Assembly (NCBI GenBank): GCA_037176845.1
Contig: JAYKXP010000024.1
Span: 434,001-498,000, forward strand
Length of the DNA: 64,000 bases
DNA from: Paramarasmius palmivorus
Taxonomy: Eukaryota; Basidiomycota; Agaricomycetes; Agaricales; Marasmiaceae
Direction: 5' to 3'
Below are positions 23,320-38,829 of this stretch, piece after piece. Positions within the stretch are counted from its first letter, which is position 1. Each line of letters starts with the position of its first letter. Position numbers and translations under genes: made by a program. The notes beneath the pieces were generated by a model that was given only the letters and a program-made list of their open reading frames with translations, did no database searches and was not told the DNA's origin.

Positions 23320-24897
23320 TCATAGCAGGAGGTCACGGTTGAGGCGACCGGAAAACTCCGTTTTACGGGCCTTTCTAAGGTCGGTTACAGGCATACGCTC
23401 GCCTTTGACCACATTTCCCGCCCCTTGGATCCTACACATCAATCCTCTTCTCCCCAAGCTCTCCAATCTCGCACTGAACGTTTTTAAATCCTCTCTGGTG
23501 CATCTAAGGGGTCTCCCGAATTCAAAATCCCATTTTGAACGACCAACTGTTGCATTGTTGTCATTTAAAGCTGAGATTCTCTTCTCCAGCATGTTTAGGA
23601 GAGCGTTAAAGGTTTTTGAATCGATAGTTGAGAGTGGCTCGTAAACTTTCCACGCTGTCAGATGGGGTACTAAGACTCCGACGTTGGTAGGTGCTCGACA
23701 TAACGCTTTGATAAACTTGTATGTCAAGGTGTCATTCTGCATCAACACGTCGGTGTACTCCACCTGAAGCTCGGTGAGCTCAGGGCAAGATACAAGGAGC
23801 TTGTAAAGCTCGCTAGTCGATGTTTGTAGGCCGTGATAGGAATGTAACACGAACTTTTGGAGACAGTACCCAGCGGCGGCGTCTACCAAAGGTGCGAGAG
23901 ATATCGACCCGTAGAGTGTGAGCTCGAGGGAGATCAGCGAGGGAAATCCCAGCTGTCGGGTAATGAAGGAGGTTTCTCTGTATACATCCACGGAGAGGTG
24001 GCGCACAGAAGACGCTTCGATCCGAAGGTCTGTGTCAATATTGTAGGTAGAATTGGGTAATATGGATAATTTCAAGGTGTGGAGTTGAGTGCAGAGCGGA
24101 ATCAGTCGAATTAGATCCATGCAATCATGCACCTGTCGGATCTCCAAAACCTTGAGCTGGTGATATGGAATTCTAGATGGGTTGAGGGGAGAAATCATCT
24201 TGACAGCTGAAAGCTGAGGTGCTCCTGTTCGGAAGGCATTCCAAAATCGATCTGGGATGAAACGAGCACCGTCTGGCTCAGTGGAAAGATCAAGGGATTT
24301 GATTCGTGAGATATCTGAAAAAACCATATTGATTATCGGGTTGTTGTTGTATGTAGGGGCCGGTTGCCAGAACTGTAAGTCTAGCGGGTGCTCCTCCGAT
24401 CGGGAGAGGTAAAGGTTTAGCAGGAACCCAATCTTCATTGTACTAGTACGCATGGTTCGAGTTGGTATTGCGACATTGATCGATGACCATAATCGTGCAG
24501 ACTCGTTAATGAGCAGTCTCCAGCGATAAGAGACATGGGTAAGCGTCAACGTGGGTGCGATGTGTGGTAATCTTTTGTTTGCGGGCGCATTGTAAATTCT
24601 GAGGGAATAATGACCGTATTCTGAGATGCATATCATTGCGAAGACGTTCTCGAGGATTTCGTTTGGTAATCTTCGAATTGGGGCAAACAAGCTACGGCAA
24701 CGCTCGATATGTGTCGAGGGATGTCGATGTCGTTCGAGATATGAATGCATTTGTTGAATATCTGCAGGGGATGGTGGATGCAGTGACCTCAACAGGCCGT
24801 TCAAGTTCTGAAGAATGGGATCCTCCTGCATACTGTCCTTATCCTTCGGTGGAAAGTGGTATTGACACTCGTCGCCAACTTGAAGGGCGGCATCCAT
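23320..24897 (-). CDS. F-box-like protein
   Basis: One uninterrupted 525-codon ORF. Residues about 35-60 form a helical lead-in, then RRSLFAPIRRLPNEILENVF-type sequence (IRRLPNEILENVFAMI) is an F-box, followed by the agaric-typical VSYRWRLLINESARLWSSI. The remainder is made of weak leucine-rich units (LKVLEIRQVHD, LHTLKLSILPN, VRHLSVDVYRE, LISLELTLYGS). Such proteins recruit substrates to an SCF ubiquitin ligase through Skp1. Agaricomycetes carry many fast-evolving paralogues, so the target cannot be guessed. The ATG at 24897 is the first in frame. Confidence 0.8.
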   Translation of the reverse strand: MDAALQVGDECQYHFPPKDKDSMQEDPILQNLNGLLRSLHPPSPADIQQMHSYLERHRHPSTHIERCRSLFAPIRRLPNEILENVFAMICISEYGHYSLRIYNAPANKRLPHIAPTLTLTHVSYRWRLLINESARLWSSINVAIPTRTMRTSTMKIGFLLNLYLSRSEEHPLDLQFWQPAPTYNNNPIINMVFSDISRIKSLDLSTEPDGARFIPDRFWNAFRTGAPQLSAVKMISPLNPSRIPYHQLKVLEIRQVHDCMDLIRLIPLCTQLHTLKLSILPNSTYNIDTDLRIEASSVRHLSVDVYRETSFITRQLGFPSLISLELTLYGSISLAPLVDAAAGYCLQKFVLHSYHGLQTSTSELYKLLVSCPELTELQVEYTDVLMQNDTLTYKFIKALCRAPTNVGVLVPHLTAWKVYEPLSTIDSKTFNALLNMLEKRISALNDNNATVGRSKWDFEFGRPLRCTREDLKTFSARLESLGRRGLMCRIQGAGNVVKGERMPVTDLRKARKTEFSGRLNRDLLL

Positions 24898-25274
24898 TGT
24901 AGAGTGTGAACAGCGTCAAAGAGCCAACGGCATGCAACCAGCGCCCAGAGGTTGCACAGCCACTCAAACTCTTGCTCTTCCAGTGCCACGGCCGCGCACG
25001 TTGAAAATGTTAGCATCGCAGTACGGATGTGAGTGGTATAAGGTATCCGATTTGGAAAGCATATAGGGTTAAATTGAGGTGAAAATATTGAGGTATTTCC
25101 TTGTTAAGTTCTTTGCTCCGTGTATAGCTCACAAATATGTCCTTCGAACAGCGTCAGTGGACGGACGCGGACTTGTCGCATCCAGGGATTGATTACGCTG
25201 CTATATAAGTAGTACAAGGGACCTAGAGCTCGGTACAACACGCTGTACGGTTCATCCCCCAAATCACTTGAGAA
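24898..25274. promoter_or_regulatory. Divergent promoter region, F-box / GATase genes
   Basis: 377 bp between divergent starts. A TATATAAG at about 25201-25208 lies some 65-75 bp upstream of the GATase ATG. Confidence 0.4.
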
Positions 25275-26025
25275 ATGGCGGTCGAAACTCTTCCACCTCA
25301 CCTCGCCGGGCAACTCGACGTCCTCATGATCGACAACTTTGATTCGTTTACGTGGAACCTTTACCAACAACTTTGCCTCCTGGGTGCACAGGTCACTGTG
25401 ATCCGGAACGATGCCATCTCTCCCAAGCTGTTTCCCCAGCTTAAACTCAATTCCCTTGTCATCTCCCCTGGACCAGGCCATCCACATACCGATTCGGGTA
25501 TCTCCCGAGAGGCTATCAAGTATTTCCAAGGCAAAGTACCCATAATGGGTGTTTGCATGGGACTAGAATGCATCGTCGATGTCTATGGGGGAAAGATCGC
25601 GTGAGTGTGGTATTTGAACCGTATCTCGGCCGCTGACATTCCGTTCTAGCTACGCAGGCGAAATCATGCACGGAAAGGTCAGCCGCGTCCGACACGACGA
25701 CCGAGGTTGTTTCCGTGATGTTCCTCAAGGAATCAGCTCGATTCGGTACCACTCGTTGAGCGCTTCCAAATCAACCTTACCTCCTCAATTGGAGATCACA
25801 TCTGCCTCTGAAGAGTCGGACGTGATCATGGGTGTTCGGCACAAGGAGTATACCGTCGAAGCTGTTCAGTATCACCCGGAGAGTATCCTGAGTGAGGGCG
25901 GTGATGATCTGATTCGCAACTTCCTTCGTCTGCGTGGAGGCTATTGGAAGGACAACTCAGATTTCAGAGTGGGAGACCACAGCCTTCCGGCGTTTGAACT
26001 GGTGAATCCAAACCGGGCGAAATAA
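25275..26025 (+). CDS. Stand-alone glutamine amidotransferase (TrpG-like), partial copy of the adjacent TRP1 gene
   Basis: Two exons, 25275-25600 and 25650-26025, give 233 aa. It is a class I glutaminase closely similar to residues 1-230 of the next gene: LDVLMIDNFDSFTWNLYQQ, ISPGPGHPHTDSGIS, nucleophile Cys in GVCMGLEC, and the His/Glu pair in VQYHPESIL. All three triad residues are kept. The intron sits at the same place and phase as in the full-length gene. It stops shortly after LRLRGGYW, where the full gene continues into the IGPS domain; no IGPS or PRAI remnant follows. It could supply ammonia to anthranilate synthase or another chorismate-using enzyme. Role inferred only. Confidence 0.88.
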
Positions 26026-26439
26026 AAGTCTGCTAGTGGGTCATATTAGAATACGTGTATGTGTAGAGGGCACCACCGTCGTAATGAATGGATATACCGT
26101 ATAATTTCCTGAAACCGTCCAAGCCACCAGGCAAAGAGACCAGAAGAAAAATCGATGCGCGTCAAATTTCCAGCTTGCAATGTGAGGGCCGAGTAGTATC
26201 TAATTTCTTGGATCAACCCTTGACAATGCTTTTTTGATCTCGAATATGTATTGCATTCAACTTTGTAAGAAACAGAGAACGGCACAGGTGTATTCCGAAT
26301 AATTGCCCTATTACCAGCCATCACCACTGCTTCCGCTGTCGAGGAGTCATAGTATCCCCTGTCTCCTGCTCTCATCCGAGCTACTAGCTCTGCATCTAGT
26401 CCGCTATAAAAAGGGCTTCGACAGTTCTTTTTCTTCACC
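26026..26439. promoter_or_regulatory. Intergenic region with TRP1 promoter
   Basis: About 410 bp between the two tandem genes. CTATAAAAAGG at about 26404-26414 is a good TATA box 26-36 bp before the TRP1 ATG at 26440, implying a very short leader. Confidence 0.5.
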
Positions 26440-28966
26440 ATGGCTACTACACTTCCTCCTGCACTCGCCGGCGACCTCGATGTGTTGATGATTGACAATT
26501 TCGACTCCTTTACCTGGAATCTTTACCAGCAAATAACTTTGTTGGGTGCCCAGGTCACTGTCATCAGAAACGATGCAATTGACCCTTCCTTGTTCCCTAA
26601 ACTCAAAATCAAGTCTCTCATCATTTCTCCTGGTCCCGGGCACCCTCAGACCGAGTCAGGAATATCCAAGGCAGCTATTGAATATTTCGAAGGAAAGGTG
26701 CCAGTTTTAGGAGTATGTATGGGATTGGAGTGCCTCGTAGATTTACATGGAGGGCAGATTGGGTGTGTAGGCATTTTGAACCGTACTACCTCTAGTTTCT
26801 GACTGTTTACAACCTTCATCTAGGTATGCTGGTGAGATCGTTCACGGCAAGGTCAGCCGGATAAAGCACGATGGAAGAGGCTGTTTCAGGGGAATACCGC
26901 AGGGAATCAAGTCCATTCGTTACCATTCCCTTAGCGCCTCGCTCACGACGCTTCCTCCTGACCTTGCGGTAACCTCAGTTACCGAAGAGTCAAATGTGAT
27001 CATGGGGGTGCGACATCGCAAATACACCGTCGAAGCAGTACAGTATCATCCGGAGAGCATTCTTAGCGAAGGAGGTGACGACCTTATCCGAAACTTCCTG
27101 GCTCTTCGAGGTGGATTGTGGGAGGAGAACCCAGAGGCCAGAGTCCTAGACAGTAACCTCCCACCTTTCCATGTCGATCCTTCAGTGAACGGCGCAAAAA
27201 TGATCAGCCCCAAGGTGCCATCTATCCTTGACAAGATATATACCCAACGGCTCGCAGACGTCACCCAGGCTCAGAAAACACCAGGCTCTACCCTCGCAGA
27301 CCTGCAGATACTCCACTCTCTCAATATCGCACCTCCGCAAATCTCCCTTCTTCCCAGAATCAAGCAGAACACGGATGAGCATCCGGCTCTCCTTGCAGAG
27401 ATAAAACGCGCTTCTCCTTCCAAAGGACCGATATCAGTGGCTACTTCGCCTGCTTCTCAAGCTTTGACATACGCTTTAGCCGGTGCAAATGTCATTTCCG
27501 TTCTTACAGAACCTAAATGGTTCTTGGGATCCCTCCAAGACATGCTCCATGCACGTATGGCTGTTGCATCCTTACCCAACAGGCCAGCGATTCTTCGCAA
27601 GGATTTCATCCTCAGCCGATATCAGGTTCTTGAGTCAAGAATCTGGGGTGCCGACACGATCCTTCTCATTGTCAGCATGCTTCCCGAGACTCTCTTGCGA
27701 GACCTATACCAGTACAGCTTGGAGTTGGGCATGGAACCTCTCGTGGAGGTCAACAACGCCAAGGAGATGGAAATAGCGCTCTCTCTTCCTGCCAAAGTCA
27801 TTGGTGTCAACAACCGTAACCTCCACGATTTCGTTGTGGACATGACGACTACCAGTCGTCTTAGCGATATGACCAAGGGCAAAGATGTGTTTTTGTGTGC
27901 CCTGAGTGGTATTTCTACGGCCGATGACGTGAAAAAGTATACCGCGGAAGGTATCAACGGGGTTCTAATTGGGGAGAGCTTGATGCGAGCAAAGGATCCG
28001 GCTGTATTCATCCGCAAGCTCTTCTCTCTTCCTGAACTAGCGCCTCCTGCATGCCACTGGAGCTCTAGTGCACCTCTCGTGAAGATATGCGGTGTACGTA
28101 GTAAAGAGGAGGCGCTTGCCATTTCAGAGGCAGGCGCAGATATGATCGGGCTCATGTTTGTGCAAAAGTCCAAGCGATACATCGACATCGAGACTGCTCG
28201 AGATATATCTCACTCGATTCGAGCCACGCGACAGGCTTCTCCCTCCAAACCCACACTGGACGATGAATCGCTAGAAGCACCATGGTTCTCCTCGCAAGCG
28301 ACCCGACTATCATCGACAAGACCTAGACCATTAGTGGTCGGCGTCTTCCAAAACCATCCACTATCCTTCATACTCCATGCGATCTCGTATTGTCAACTCG
28401 ATATCGTACAGCTTCACGGATCTGAGCCTGTCGAATGGGCCAATCAAATCCCCATTCCAGTCATTCGTGTATTCCACGTCGGTAAAGGCACTGACCTTGG
28501 TGGAATAACCAGAGGCGGATTACATCAGTTCATCTTGCTTGATTCCCTTCGCGATGACGGTAGTGGTGTTAGTGGCGGAAGTGGCAAGGTCGTAGATTGG
28601 GCGTTTGCTAAGCGCATTGTAGATGCCGGAGAGCTCGCCTTGGATACATTGGCTCACAAAGCAACGCCAGAGTCTCTTACACCCGCGGAGAGCGGATCAG
28701 AATCCGTGCCAGCAACTGACGGAGAAAGCTCAACCGCCAACGGTCACGCCAAGCATGGCGCCAACTTGACGACTGTGGTACCATCCAAGTACCCCCTCCC
28801 TATCATTCTCGCTGGAGGCCTTACGCCTGAAAATGTTGCGGAGGCTATTGGACAGGTTCAGCCTTGGGCTGTTGATGTCAGCGGAGGTGTTGAGACCAAG
28901 GATGGTTCGACAAAGGATCTGGAACTTGTGCGGTCATTCATTGCCCAGGTCAAAGGATCTGTATAG
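26440..28966 (+). CDS. trpC: Trifunctional tryptophan biosynthesis enzyme (GATase-IGPS-PRAI)
   Basis: Two exons, 26440-26762 and 26824-28966, give 821 aa. Domains in order: glutaminase (about 1-230; DNFDSFTWNLYQ, GVCMGLEC, QYHPES), indole-3-glycerol-phosphate synthase (about 250-515; ILDKIYTQR, LLAEIKRASPSKG, ILRKDFILSRYQ, VIGVNNRNLHDF, ALSGISTADDV), and phosphoribosylanthranilate isomerase (about 540-821; VKICGVRSKEEA, DMIGLMFVQKSKR, ILAGGLTPENV, VDVSGGVE). It supplies the glutaminase of anthranilate synthase plus the isomerase and synthase steps to indole-glycerol phosphate in the cytosol. A linker of about 50 residues rich in Ser, Glu and Thr splits the PRAI part near residue 730, longer than in many relatives. 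Confidence 0.96.
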
Positions 28967-29093
28967 AACATCATATTGTTTGTGTTTATATCCTCTTCGT
29001 TGGAAGGATTTGCTATGTGGCAGTAATTAACAGATGTTGTATTGGTATGGGTAATCTGTAGAGCAAAGCAAGCACATTCATACAGAGCAGTTC

Positions 29094-32000
29094 CTAATGG
29101 GGCATCTCGTCGTCAGAAGATTGGATAGTTTGTAGCCGCTTCTCTATGAACTGATTGAGCGTAGCCTGAATTCTTGTTAAATTTGGGTTTCCAACGAGAA
29201 GTGACACTTACGAGTCTTTCATGTCCCGCATGTGGTCCAAATCTGAGCAACCGCTGGTCAGAACTCATGTCTAAGAATTCCTGGACATTGACTTGACATA
29301 GAATGACAAATGCAGCAAAGTGATTCATGCCATCTGCAATCGCCATGCCTTCCTCCTCCTACGGTGTGTAAAATGTGTTAGAAGACGAAAAAGGACTACG
29401 GAGCATTTACCTCTGGCACATCCTCCTCCAACCAAGATCGGTCGCCCCAAAGAGCACCTCCAGAGTCGTCGTTCGCCTCCACAAGATCCCCAAAGTGTCT
29501 GGCAAAAACGGCTGCCTGCTCAACATCATTGGCGAACGCGTGGCACACAACACATGCTGCATTCTTCTTTCCACATGCTTCTGCCATAGATAGATCTCTC
29601 CTGAACTTCCTGATAGCTTTGAGGACGGGCGGTGAGTAGGCGTTGAAAGTTTCTGCTTCATTCCGCAGGGGTACATTGCATCGGAAAGATGTTGATGGGG
29701 GATATGCCTCAAAGATTAGCAAGAGCCGAGAATACCTCCAGGACTGGTCCGAAATTGCTGTGAGAAGGGCTTCGCATCCGGCTGGTAGAGCGAGCAGATT
29801 TGTGAATACGATAGCCGTATGAGGATCTAGAATGAGATCGACACCATTGAGCCCCTCCCGTTCGACGAGGCCAATGGCACAGTTGTTGGAACGTAGAGAT
29901 CTTACGACAGCCTGTTTTTGAAGAAGTTCCATGGATGCCATATACCAATGTGCGGAGGTCGGAGGGGTCCATGGTGAAGGGAATAGTATTGTACTTTGAG
30001 TCAATATCTCATGGGGTGGACCTTTGGTAGTATCAGAAAGGGAAGCGTCGGTTTCGGGAGGTTGAATGGGTCGAGAAGCGAGTAAAGCGTCGTCTTGTCT
30101 TTCTTTTACTGGGTTGGAGAGTTTTTTGGCACGAAGTTCTGCAAATTTCGCAATTCCTGCTGATATATGAAGGCGATCGGGTTCTAGTGAAGGTACTGAA
30201 ATTTTGAGGAAATCAGGTTCAGCACCCGCAATTTCAGTCGTAGCGGCGTAGCTTGGGTCAAGGGAAGCTGATGAATAGTCATGGGGCATTTCGAGGGGTT
30301 GCCGGGATCTGGGTTCTGCCGTATCTTGAAGGTGCGTTAGGCCTGTAACGTCCATACCAGCGTCTAGTGCGCAAGTGTCATCGCACTCCGGCAGTTCTAC
30401 GCGATTCTTTTCGGCAGAATCAAGCGCTATTCCTGAATCATCCGCGCCATTCCAGAGGTGAGTATCAGGTTCGACGTGTTCGTCTCGCTCGAGGATCCTA
30501 GCCCGTTTCATAGGTCTCTGAGAGCTCTGTGGATCTTCGTTCTCCTTGTCGCTCGAATCTAGGTCTTGTGCCTCTGTATGATAGTCTGTAACCATCACCC
30601 GACCATCATATGACGCATCTAGTGAGGCCGAGGCAGATTTGCCCACCGGCGAAGTGGCTGGGCTTCGGTGACGTTCTACTATCGAGTCCATTCCTTGCAG
30701 TCTCCTCCGCTCCTCTCGCGTCAGAATGATGTCGTAGCAGTCCGAGTCGTGTCTTGTGAATATCTCCGAGTCTGCATGAGAGTTCCACATCCGTTCCCAT
30801 ACTTCAGTATGACCTGCCTCGGTATCACCAAGTTGGAATGCTTCATTGAGCAATGCAGCCGTCCCTTCGCTGATCTGCTCGCGCGATATGCCATTCTTGA
30901 TATCATCTCTGTCAATGAGTTGGTCTGTTGCAACGCTGACCATTTCCATGTGGGACGGCAGTCGGTGTGAGATAGTGAAGGGTCTAGGAAACATTTCAGC
31001 ACAAACAAGGATTAAAGGTATGCACCAACACCCAAGATACCGCCAGGGTTGCTCCTTGCGTCCCCTTTGCCTTCTTGAGGTATTGGAAGGGTAGCGGTTC
31101 TGCTGGTGCTTGCTTTTCACTGTTTGATGTTCTATCCGCCTTGGTCGGTAGTACCAACTCTAAGAGCTTCTTAGGCAAGTGTATGCTTGTCGCGTGTTCG
31201 TTCGGTGGTGGTAGTCGAGGTACTAAATCGAGATGTCCTTATTCACAGTAAAAAAAATATTTGCCAAACACGTACTATCCATCATCATCGCATCCTTTTC
31301 GTCGAGCTTCTCGTCAAGAATGAAGGCTTTAGGATCTGCTCCTGTGAAAAATCCTAGAATTTCATCATCCGATCCACTAGCCGTGTTCATTGCGTAGATT
31401 GAGTCGTCGTCATGCCTTATTGACGGAGGTTCTCCCAGTACGGAAGCGATAGAAGTTTCGTTGGTCGCAGAAGCAACGTTAGGGGGAGCTCCAGGAACAG
31501 GCAGAGCATTTAAGAGGAACGCTGCAAAACTAGAAGATATTTCAGTCATGAACATTTACTTATTCTTAAGAAAACCCACGTTTTCCCGGCACCTAAAGGT
31601 TTGACTTTCTTCCTTGCAGGTGCACCATCGATTCTGTGCGTCCGTGCGATTGCAGGAAGCTCTAAGAGGATATGAATGCATAAATATCGGACCCCTGCAC
31701 ACAGGCTTAGAGCAAGGACATACTGACCCATCTTCTCTAAAGTCGGGGACGTTATCGGAGACGATATTCTTGACAGTTGCAATTGGTCGACCTCCTCTTG
31801 ACTAGAAGCTGGCGTTGACTCTGAGCTTCCTCCTGACGGCGAGGACGAATATGCTTCTATGTGACATGAATGGATGAGATGCAAAACTACTGCAACGTTT
31901 TTGACTCACGCCAGCCGTTGATCATGATAAGATTTTGTCTATGAAGATCTTTCTCCTTCTTAAATTCCTTTACCGGAACCTGTTTTAGGGAGCCGGTAGC

Positions 32001-33036
32001 CAGATCGCCCATTGAGACGGGTGGTAGTTTCGCGCTAGTATGCGGCGAATTTTCGACGAGCACCTTAACGGCTGTGGGCTTCTTTCCCTCTGGGCCATCG
32101 GGTCTGCGAAAGCCTGGTCTAGCAGATCTTGGGAATATGGGGGTATATTCGCGTTCCATGCCACCAAAGGTTCGAGGTGGGGATTCTAATTGTGAACTCA
32201 AATCGAGATGTTGATTCTTGTACGATGTGGATGGCTTGGATAGAGACGCGGTGGATTTGAGAAGTGTACTGACGTCGGAAAGCATCTCTGGTGTCAAGTT
32301 CCATGTCAGATTTCTGGAGATGCGTTAGTTGGCTGGATCCATCCTGAGTTCACCTTCGATACTCACAATGTTTTATCGGTGCTTTGAAGCGCATCGTCTT
32401 CGCATGAGACAGAGGGCACAGGTTTCAAGCGTAGGGGCTTCTTGAGCAAGAATTCCTGTGACGTGTTGGGTAGCTTTCTCAGGAATGTATTGCCTCCTGG
32501 CCGGGGCGTCTCGCGCCTCGCACGCCGGGAGATGACATGAAAAATGCGTTCTGAAGGGAAGAACATTTCATCTACACTGCAATCAGTACAGAGTCACGAA
32601 CGCACACTAGACGACGTACCATCGCCCTCGTCGCTGTATGCAGCACGCTCCGACCTGGGTTTTTGGTTACTCGTGGACTTCAGGACTGCAAACTCCCGTT
32701 TGATGAATTCCAAAGCCGCTGGGTTTTTTTCAGGTAGTTCGTGGTAGGGTGCATGTGCATCTAGCCCAGTTATACGCGTCAATACTTCAAAGGGTTCCGG
32801 CGGTGGTCGCAATGAGAATGAATCGGTTAGTGGTACTTGATGCAAGCATTGAGAAAGAATCTGAAGCAAAAGCGATCAGCAACCATGAACGGTAGGTTTG
32901 AATACGTGGCACGGACTTCGGAGACCACCTGTTCAGTAAATTCGATATGGCCATATGCTAGGTGATGAATGGCATAGTTGTATAGTAACTTGTGAACGTG
33001 TTGACGAAGAGAGACGGTGTCCGGTGAATGTGCCAT
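29094..33036 (-). CDS. XPF/ERCC4-like protein, candidate meiotic ZIP2/SHOC1-type factor
   Basis: Multi-exon gene from ATG at 33036 (MAHSPDTVSLRQHV) to TAG at 29094-29096. The first junction (VVSE/ILSQC, removing a GTCCGT...CAG intron near 32868-32922) and the last two junctions near 29160-29400 could be placed. The N-terminal half is mostly disordered, with conserved islands. A large acidic Ser-rich exon (29396-31060 region) ends in a folded part: NNCAIGLVEREGLNGVDLILDPHTA, YSRLLLIFEAYP, and then KKNAACVVCHAFANDVEQAA. The final exons give MNHFAAFVILCQVNVQEFLDM and LLRFGPHAGHERL. This resembles an inactive XPF nuclease fold followed by helices, as in ZIP2/SHOC1 crossover proteins. The assignment is tentative. 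Confidence 0.45.
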
Positions 33037-33179
33037 GATGGTGGTTCGAGAGATACGCGCGGATCCAAAAGAGCGCTTAGCCTCCGATATTATGTATTCG
33101 CACGCAGCAGTACATGTCGGCGAACGTTTATTCCCAAAATCATTCATGAGCATAAGGTTCTACACAAAACGATCCAGAA

Positions 33180-35135
<1,956 letters not shown>

Positions 35136-36046
35136 ATTTACGAATCTCTAGCAACTTTTCGACAAAACTCAACCTTTTGATCGTGTTTATGTCCAAACAA
35201 AGGGGTCCACCCGGCCAGGCGCGCCGACCCAGCGCTTTGACTAGCGCTTCAGAGAATAACGTTTCATTTGTCTATCTCTTCTCGCCTTGAACGCTTTAAC
35301 CACCATGCAATAGGAATACGGCGTGCGAGGAGGTGGTGGTTGGCTGGAGCGACGAGTACGAGAATCACCACGACCTCGATAAGAGGATCTGTCGCTTCCG
35401 CTTCCACTCCTATGTCGCTCACGCGAACGATAGCGCTGGTTGCGGTCGGTCTACAAGATGATCTTGATCTGGAAGAACGACGAGGTGAGCGGCTAGAGCT
35501 TCTGGGAGCTATCGGAGGACTGTGGAGAGATAATAGGAGGTGGTGGTGGTGGTGGATTTCGGAAGAAAGCGTTGAAAGGAGGAGGAAGGAATTTGGGCGT
35601 GGGAATCAATGAGGCGCGTCAAACGACAAGCGCGTCAAAACAAATGTTCCCTCTTTGGGAAAACAGAGGCGCCCAGTCGGCGGTTCCACAAAATAACTAG
35701 AAGATAAATGTGTCTGTTGGCTTCGCCGCCGAAGCGACTAGTTCCTTGAGCCACGAAGAGGCCAGAAATATTCAAGGGGTTTTCGCTATCTTGGTATCGT
35801 TCATTTAGGAAAAATACAAAATGCTATCTACACATAGTATAGTAGTTTGACGAATTCTATTTACGACGTCGAAGAGTTGCTTCCTGAGCATTCTTCCACG
35901 CCGTTACATCGTGCTGCAGTTCGTCGGTAACATGCTTCTTAACTGATAATACACACGCGTCTTCTGGCAGAAACTGTAACGGAGCGGTGAAATCTATCGT
36001 CTTTGTGCCTAGGTTTGGTACATGGAATCCACAGAGATGCAGACGA
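35136..36046. other. Spacer between the MAPK copies with gene fragments
   Basis: About 0.9 kb outside the duplicated unit. Minus-strand 35235-35450 encodes an RS-rich tail, and minus-strand 35872-36070 encodes an open reading stretch; both are listed separately. The rest has no recognisable content. Confidence 0.5.
35235..35450 (-). pseudogene. Fragment resembling the RS tail of an SR splicing factor
   Basis: After a possible acceptor TTGTAG the minus strand reads RNQRYRSRERHRSGSGS, DRSSYRGRGDSRTRRSS and then QPPPPRTPYSY to a stop near 35244. Just upstream, in another frame, is RSSSRSPRRSSRSRSS. This is the composition of an SR-protein tail, but no RRM was found upstream, so I take it as a 3' gene remnant. 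Low-complexity coincidence is possible. Confidence 0.35.

Positions 36047-36070
<24 letters not shown>
35857..36070 (-). pseudogene. C-terminal gene fragment of unknown family
   Basis: About 65 codons (RGRYHRLHLCGFHVPNLG, FTAPLQFLPEDACVLSVKKH, ELQHDVTAWKNAQEATLRRRK, stop near 35857) read like a real protein end. It has no start of its own and abuts the boundary of MAPK unit B. It may be the broken 3' end of a gene cut by the duplication, or the last exon of something not recognised. Confidence 0.3.
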
Positions 36071-38028
<1,958 letters not shown>

Positions 38029-38101
38029 TACAAGTAACTAGCGTGGAAGATAGCCCTGCGCGTTGGCAGTGTAGAGCGACGACGGTTACAACCGTCAACG
38101 T

Positions 38102-38611
38102 TCAGCAACCCTGCAGCTCCCGACCCTGCTCCCAAGTTTCCGAAACGTCGCCCAGAAAAACAGTAGAAGATCCGCCTGAAATATTCTGGCAGAAGCTGCA
38201 TGAACAAATGCCGGGAAAAAGAAAAAAGCGTGCTATGGGAAATTTCAAATAGTCGACATACTCCGGATTCGCCGTGGGCGGTGTCCAGCGGAGCAGAGAG
38301 AGGACTAGAGAGGATGAGACTTCGTTGAGAGAATTTTGCGTCGGTGTTGCAGTGATCGCATAGCCCCACCAATATTTGTTGCGACGGTTCGCGATATGCT
38401 GTAGGAATCTGCTCGGTGCAGCATGGGCGGCATCGACATCCGCAGCCATCAAACCTCCATCAGATTGGATGCTTCTTGGCAAAACCTGGGGAAGCTGGAA
38501 TCCCTGTTGTCTTGCTCCTGGGTCAGGCCATTCGAAACACACTCGACTCGACGTTTCACTTTGGACTTTGCTGGAACCCTCCGCTGATGACCTTCTCCTG
38601 TCTGAAAACAC
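38102..38611 (-). CDS. Hypothetical ORF upstream of MAPK copy B
   Basis: 169-codon ORF between the MAPK and the four-TM gene. It is rich in Ser, with RRNKYWWGYAITATPTQN and EYVDYLKFPIARFFLFPG. No motif, signal or domain is recognised, and part may be promoter sequence. Listed only because it is the longest ORF in this 1-kb gap. Confidence 0.2.
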   Translation of the reverse strand: MFSDRRRSSAEGSSKVQSETSSRVCFEWPDPGARQQGFQLPQVLPRSIQSDGGLMAADVDAAHAAPSRFLQHIANRRNKYWWGYAITATPTQNSLNEVSSSLVLSLLRWTPPTANPEYVDYLKFPIARFFLFPGICSCSFCQNISGGSSTVFLGDVSETWEQGRELQGC

Positions 38612-38829
38612 TTTGCGCTGTCCGCCCAGGAACCTGTTTGGTATGAATCATTGTGGCATGGGAGAAGGCATGCCCGGGCTGTGCAAATTACTGAGACCTC
38701 GGCAAAGGGTATATATTCTGGGCGCAAGGTTGTCTGTTGAAGAATACTCCACTGCGGCGCTTACCTACCAGCCCTTATAAGTTTCACCAGACCGTCATCG
38801 TTGGTCTATCTTCTCCCAACACCATCGCA

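Noticed and set aside
26046..26643. Minus-strand ORFs over the TRP1 start
   Set aside because: Antisense to the conserved GATase exon and promoter; the same shadow occurs opposite the duplicate gene.
35268..35612. Plus-strand 114-codon ORF rich in Arg and Trp
   Set aside because: The run of Trp comes from a GGT/TGG repeat, and the region reads better as an RS-rich tail on the opposite strand.
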